A stretch of 6,242 bases of DNA, from positions 1 through 6,242 of the forward strand of contig QIKC01000099.1 in assembly GCA_003232855.1 (NCBI GenBank), written 5' to 3'. Of this stretch, positions 6,202 to 6,242 are shown one piece after another. Made by a program: the position numbers and the translations under genes. The notes under the pieces were generated by a model. That model was not told the origin of the DNA. It saw only the letters and a program-made list of their open reading frames with translations, and ran no database searches. This DNA comes from Verrucomicrobiales bacterium. Its GTDB lineage: Bacteria; Verrucomicrobiota; Verrucomicrobiia; Verrucomicrobiales; DEV007. Each line of letters opens with the position of its first letter. The stretch's first letter is position 1.

Positions 6202-6242
6202 ATGGCCAGCCCACACGATAGCCCCCCCACATCCGACGAAAC
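6202..6242 (+). CDS. Possible start of a downstream gene, cut by the window edge
   Basis: An ATG at 6202, 53 bases after the cysK stop, opens a frame that stays open to the end of the window (13 codons, beginning M-A-S-P-H-D-S-P-P-T). Hydrophilic, proline- and serine-rich N-termini of this kind are common, but 13 codons are not enough to identify a product. No Shine-Dalgarno sequence is seen before it, as with several other starts here. It contains a run of seven C (6222-6228). It may equally be non-coding. Confidence 0.3.
   Translation, partial: MASPHDSPPTSDE

Noticed and set aside
1..6242. tRNA, rRNA, CRISPR arrays, insertion sequences or attachment sites
   Set aside because: No spaced direct repeats, transposase-like frames, terminal inverted repeats or recognisable RNA gene sequences were seen; nearly all the window is explained by the five genes.

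Overview
The window reads as a high-GC bacterial chromosome segment that is almost entirely coding. It holds five clear protein genes and possibly the first codons of a sixth. The organism cannot be fixed from this sequence alone. A large exported TPR protein, GC-rich genes ending mostly in C or G, and this style of two-subunit E1 plus E2 would fit a Gram-negative bacterium. A Verrucomicrobiota or other PVC-type lineage is my best guess, at low confidence.

Layout. Positions 1-1622 on the minus strand are the first 540 codons of a secreted or periplasmic tetratricopeptide-repeat protein whose 3' end lies beyond the left edge. Positions 1623-1809 are a 187-base divergent intergenic region with a good sigma70-type promoter candidate facing right. 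Three compact plus-strand genes follow: E1 alpha (1810-2844), E1 beta (2841-3806, overlapping by four bases) and dihydrolipoamide acyltransferase E2 (3820-5043). Together they encode a 2-oxoacid dehydrogenase complex, most likely pyruvate dehydrogenase. After a 118-base gap comes cysK, cysteine synthase (5162-6148). The last 94 bases may contain the start of another plus-strand gene at 6202.

How the genes fit together. E1 alpha and E1 beta form the thiamine-diphosphate-dependent decarboxylase. E2 carries one lipoyl domain, an E1/E3-binding domain and the acyltransferase core that makes acyl-CoA. No E3 (dihydrolipoamide dehydrogenase) is present in the window, so it must be supplied from elsewhere. 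CysK makes cysteine from O-acetylserine, which is itself made from acetyl-CoA. The neighbourhood is metabolically compatible, but the gap suggests cysK may have its own transcription signals. The TPR gene is divergent and no functional link to the complex is visible.

I see no mobile element, CRISPR array, RNA gene or clearly novel system. The points most worth a second look are a strong C-over-G bias on the plus strand that persists in intergenic DNA and in genes of both orientations, the atypical E1 alpha loop and substrate-side motifs, the apparent lack of Shine-Dalgarno sequences before three of the five clear starts, and the very short leader predicted for E1 alpha.
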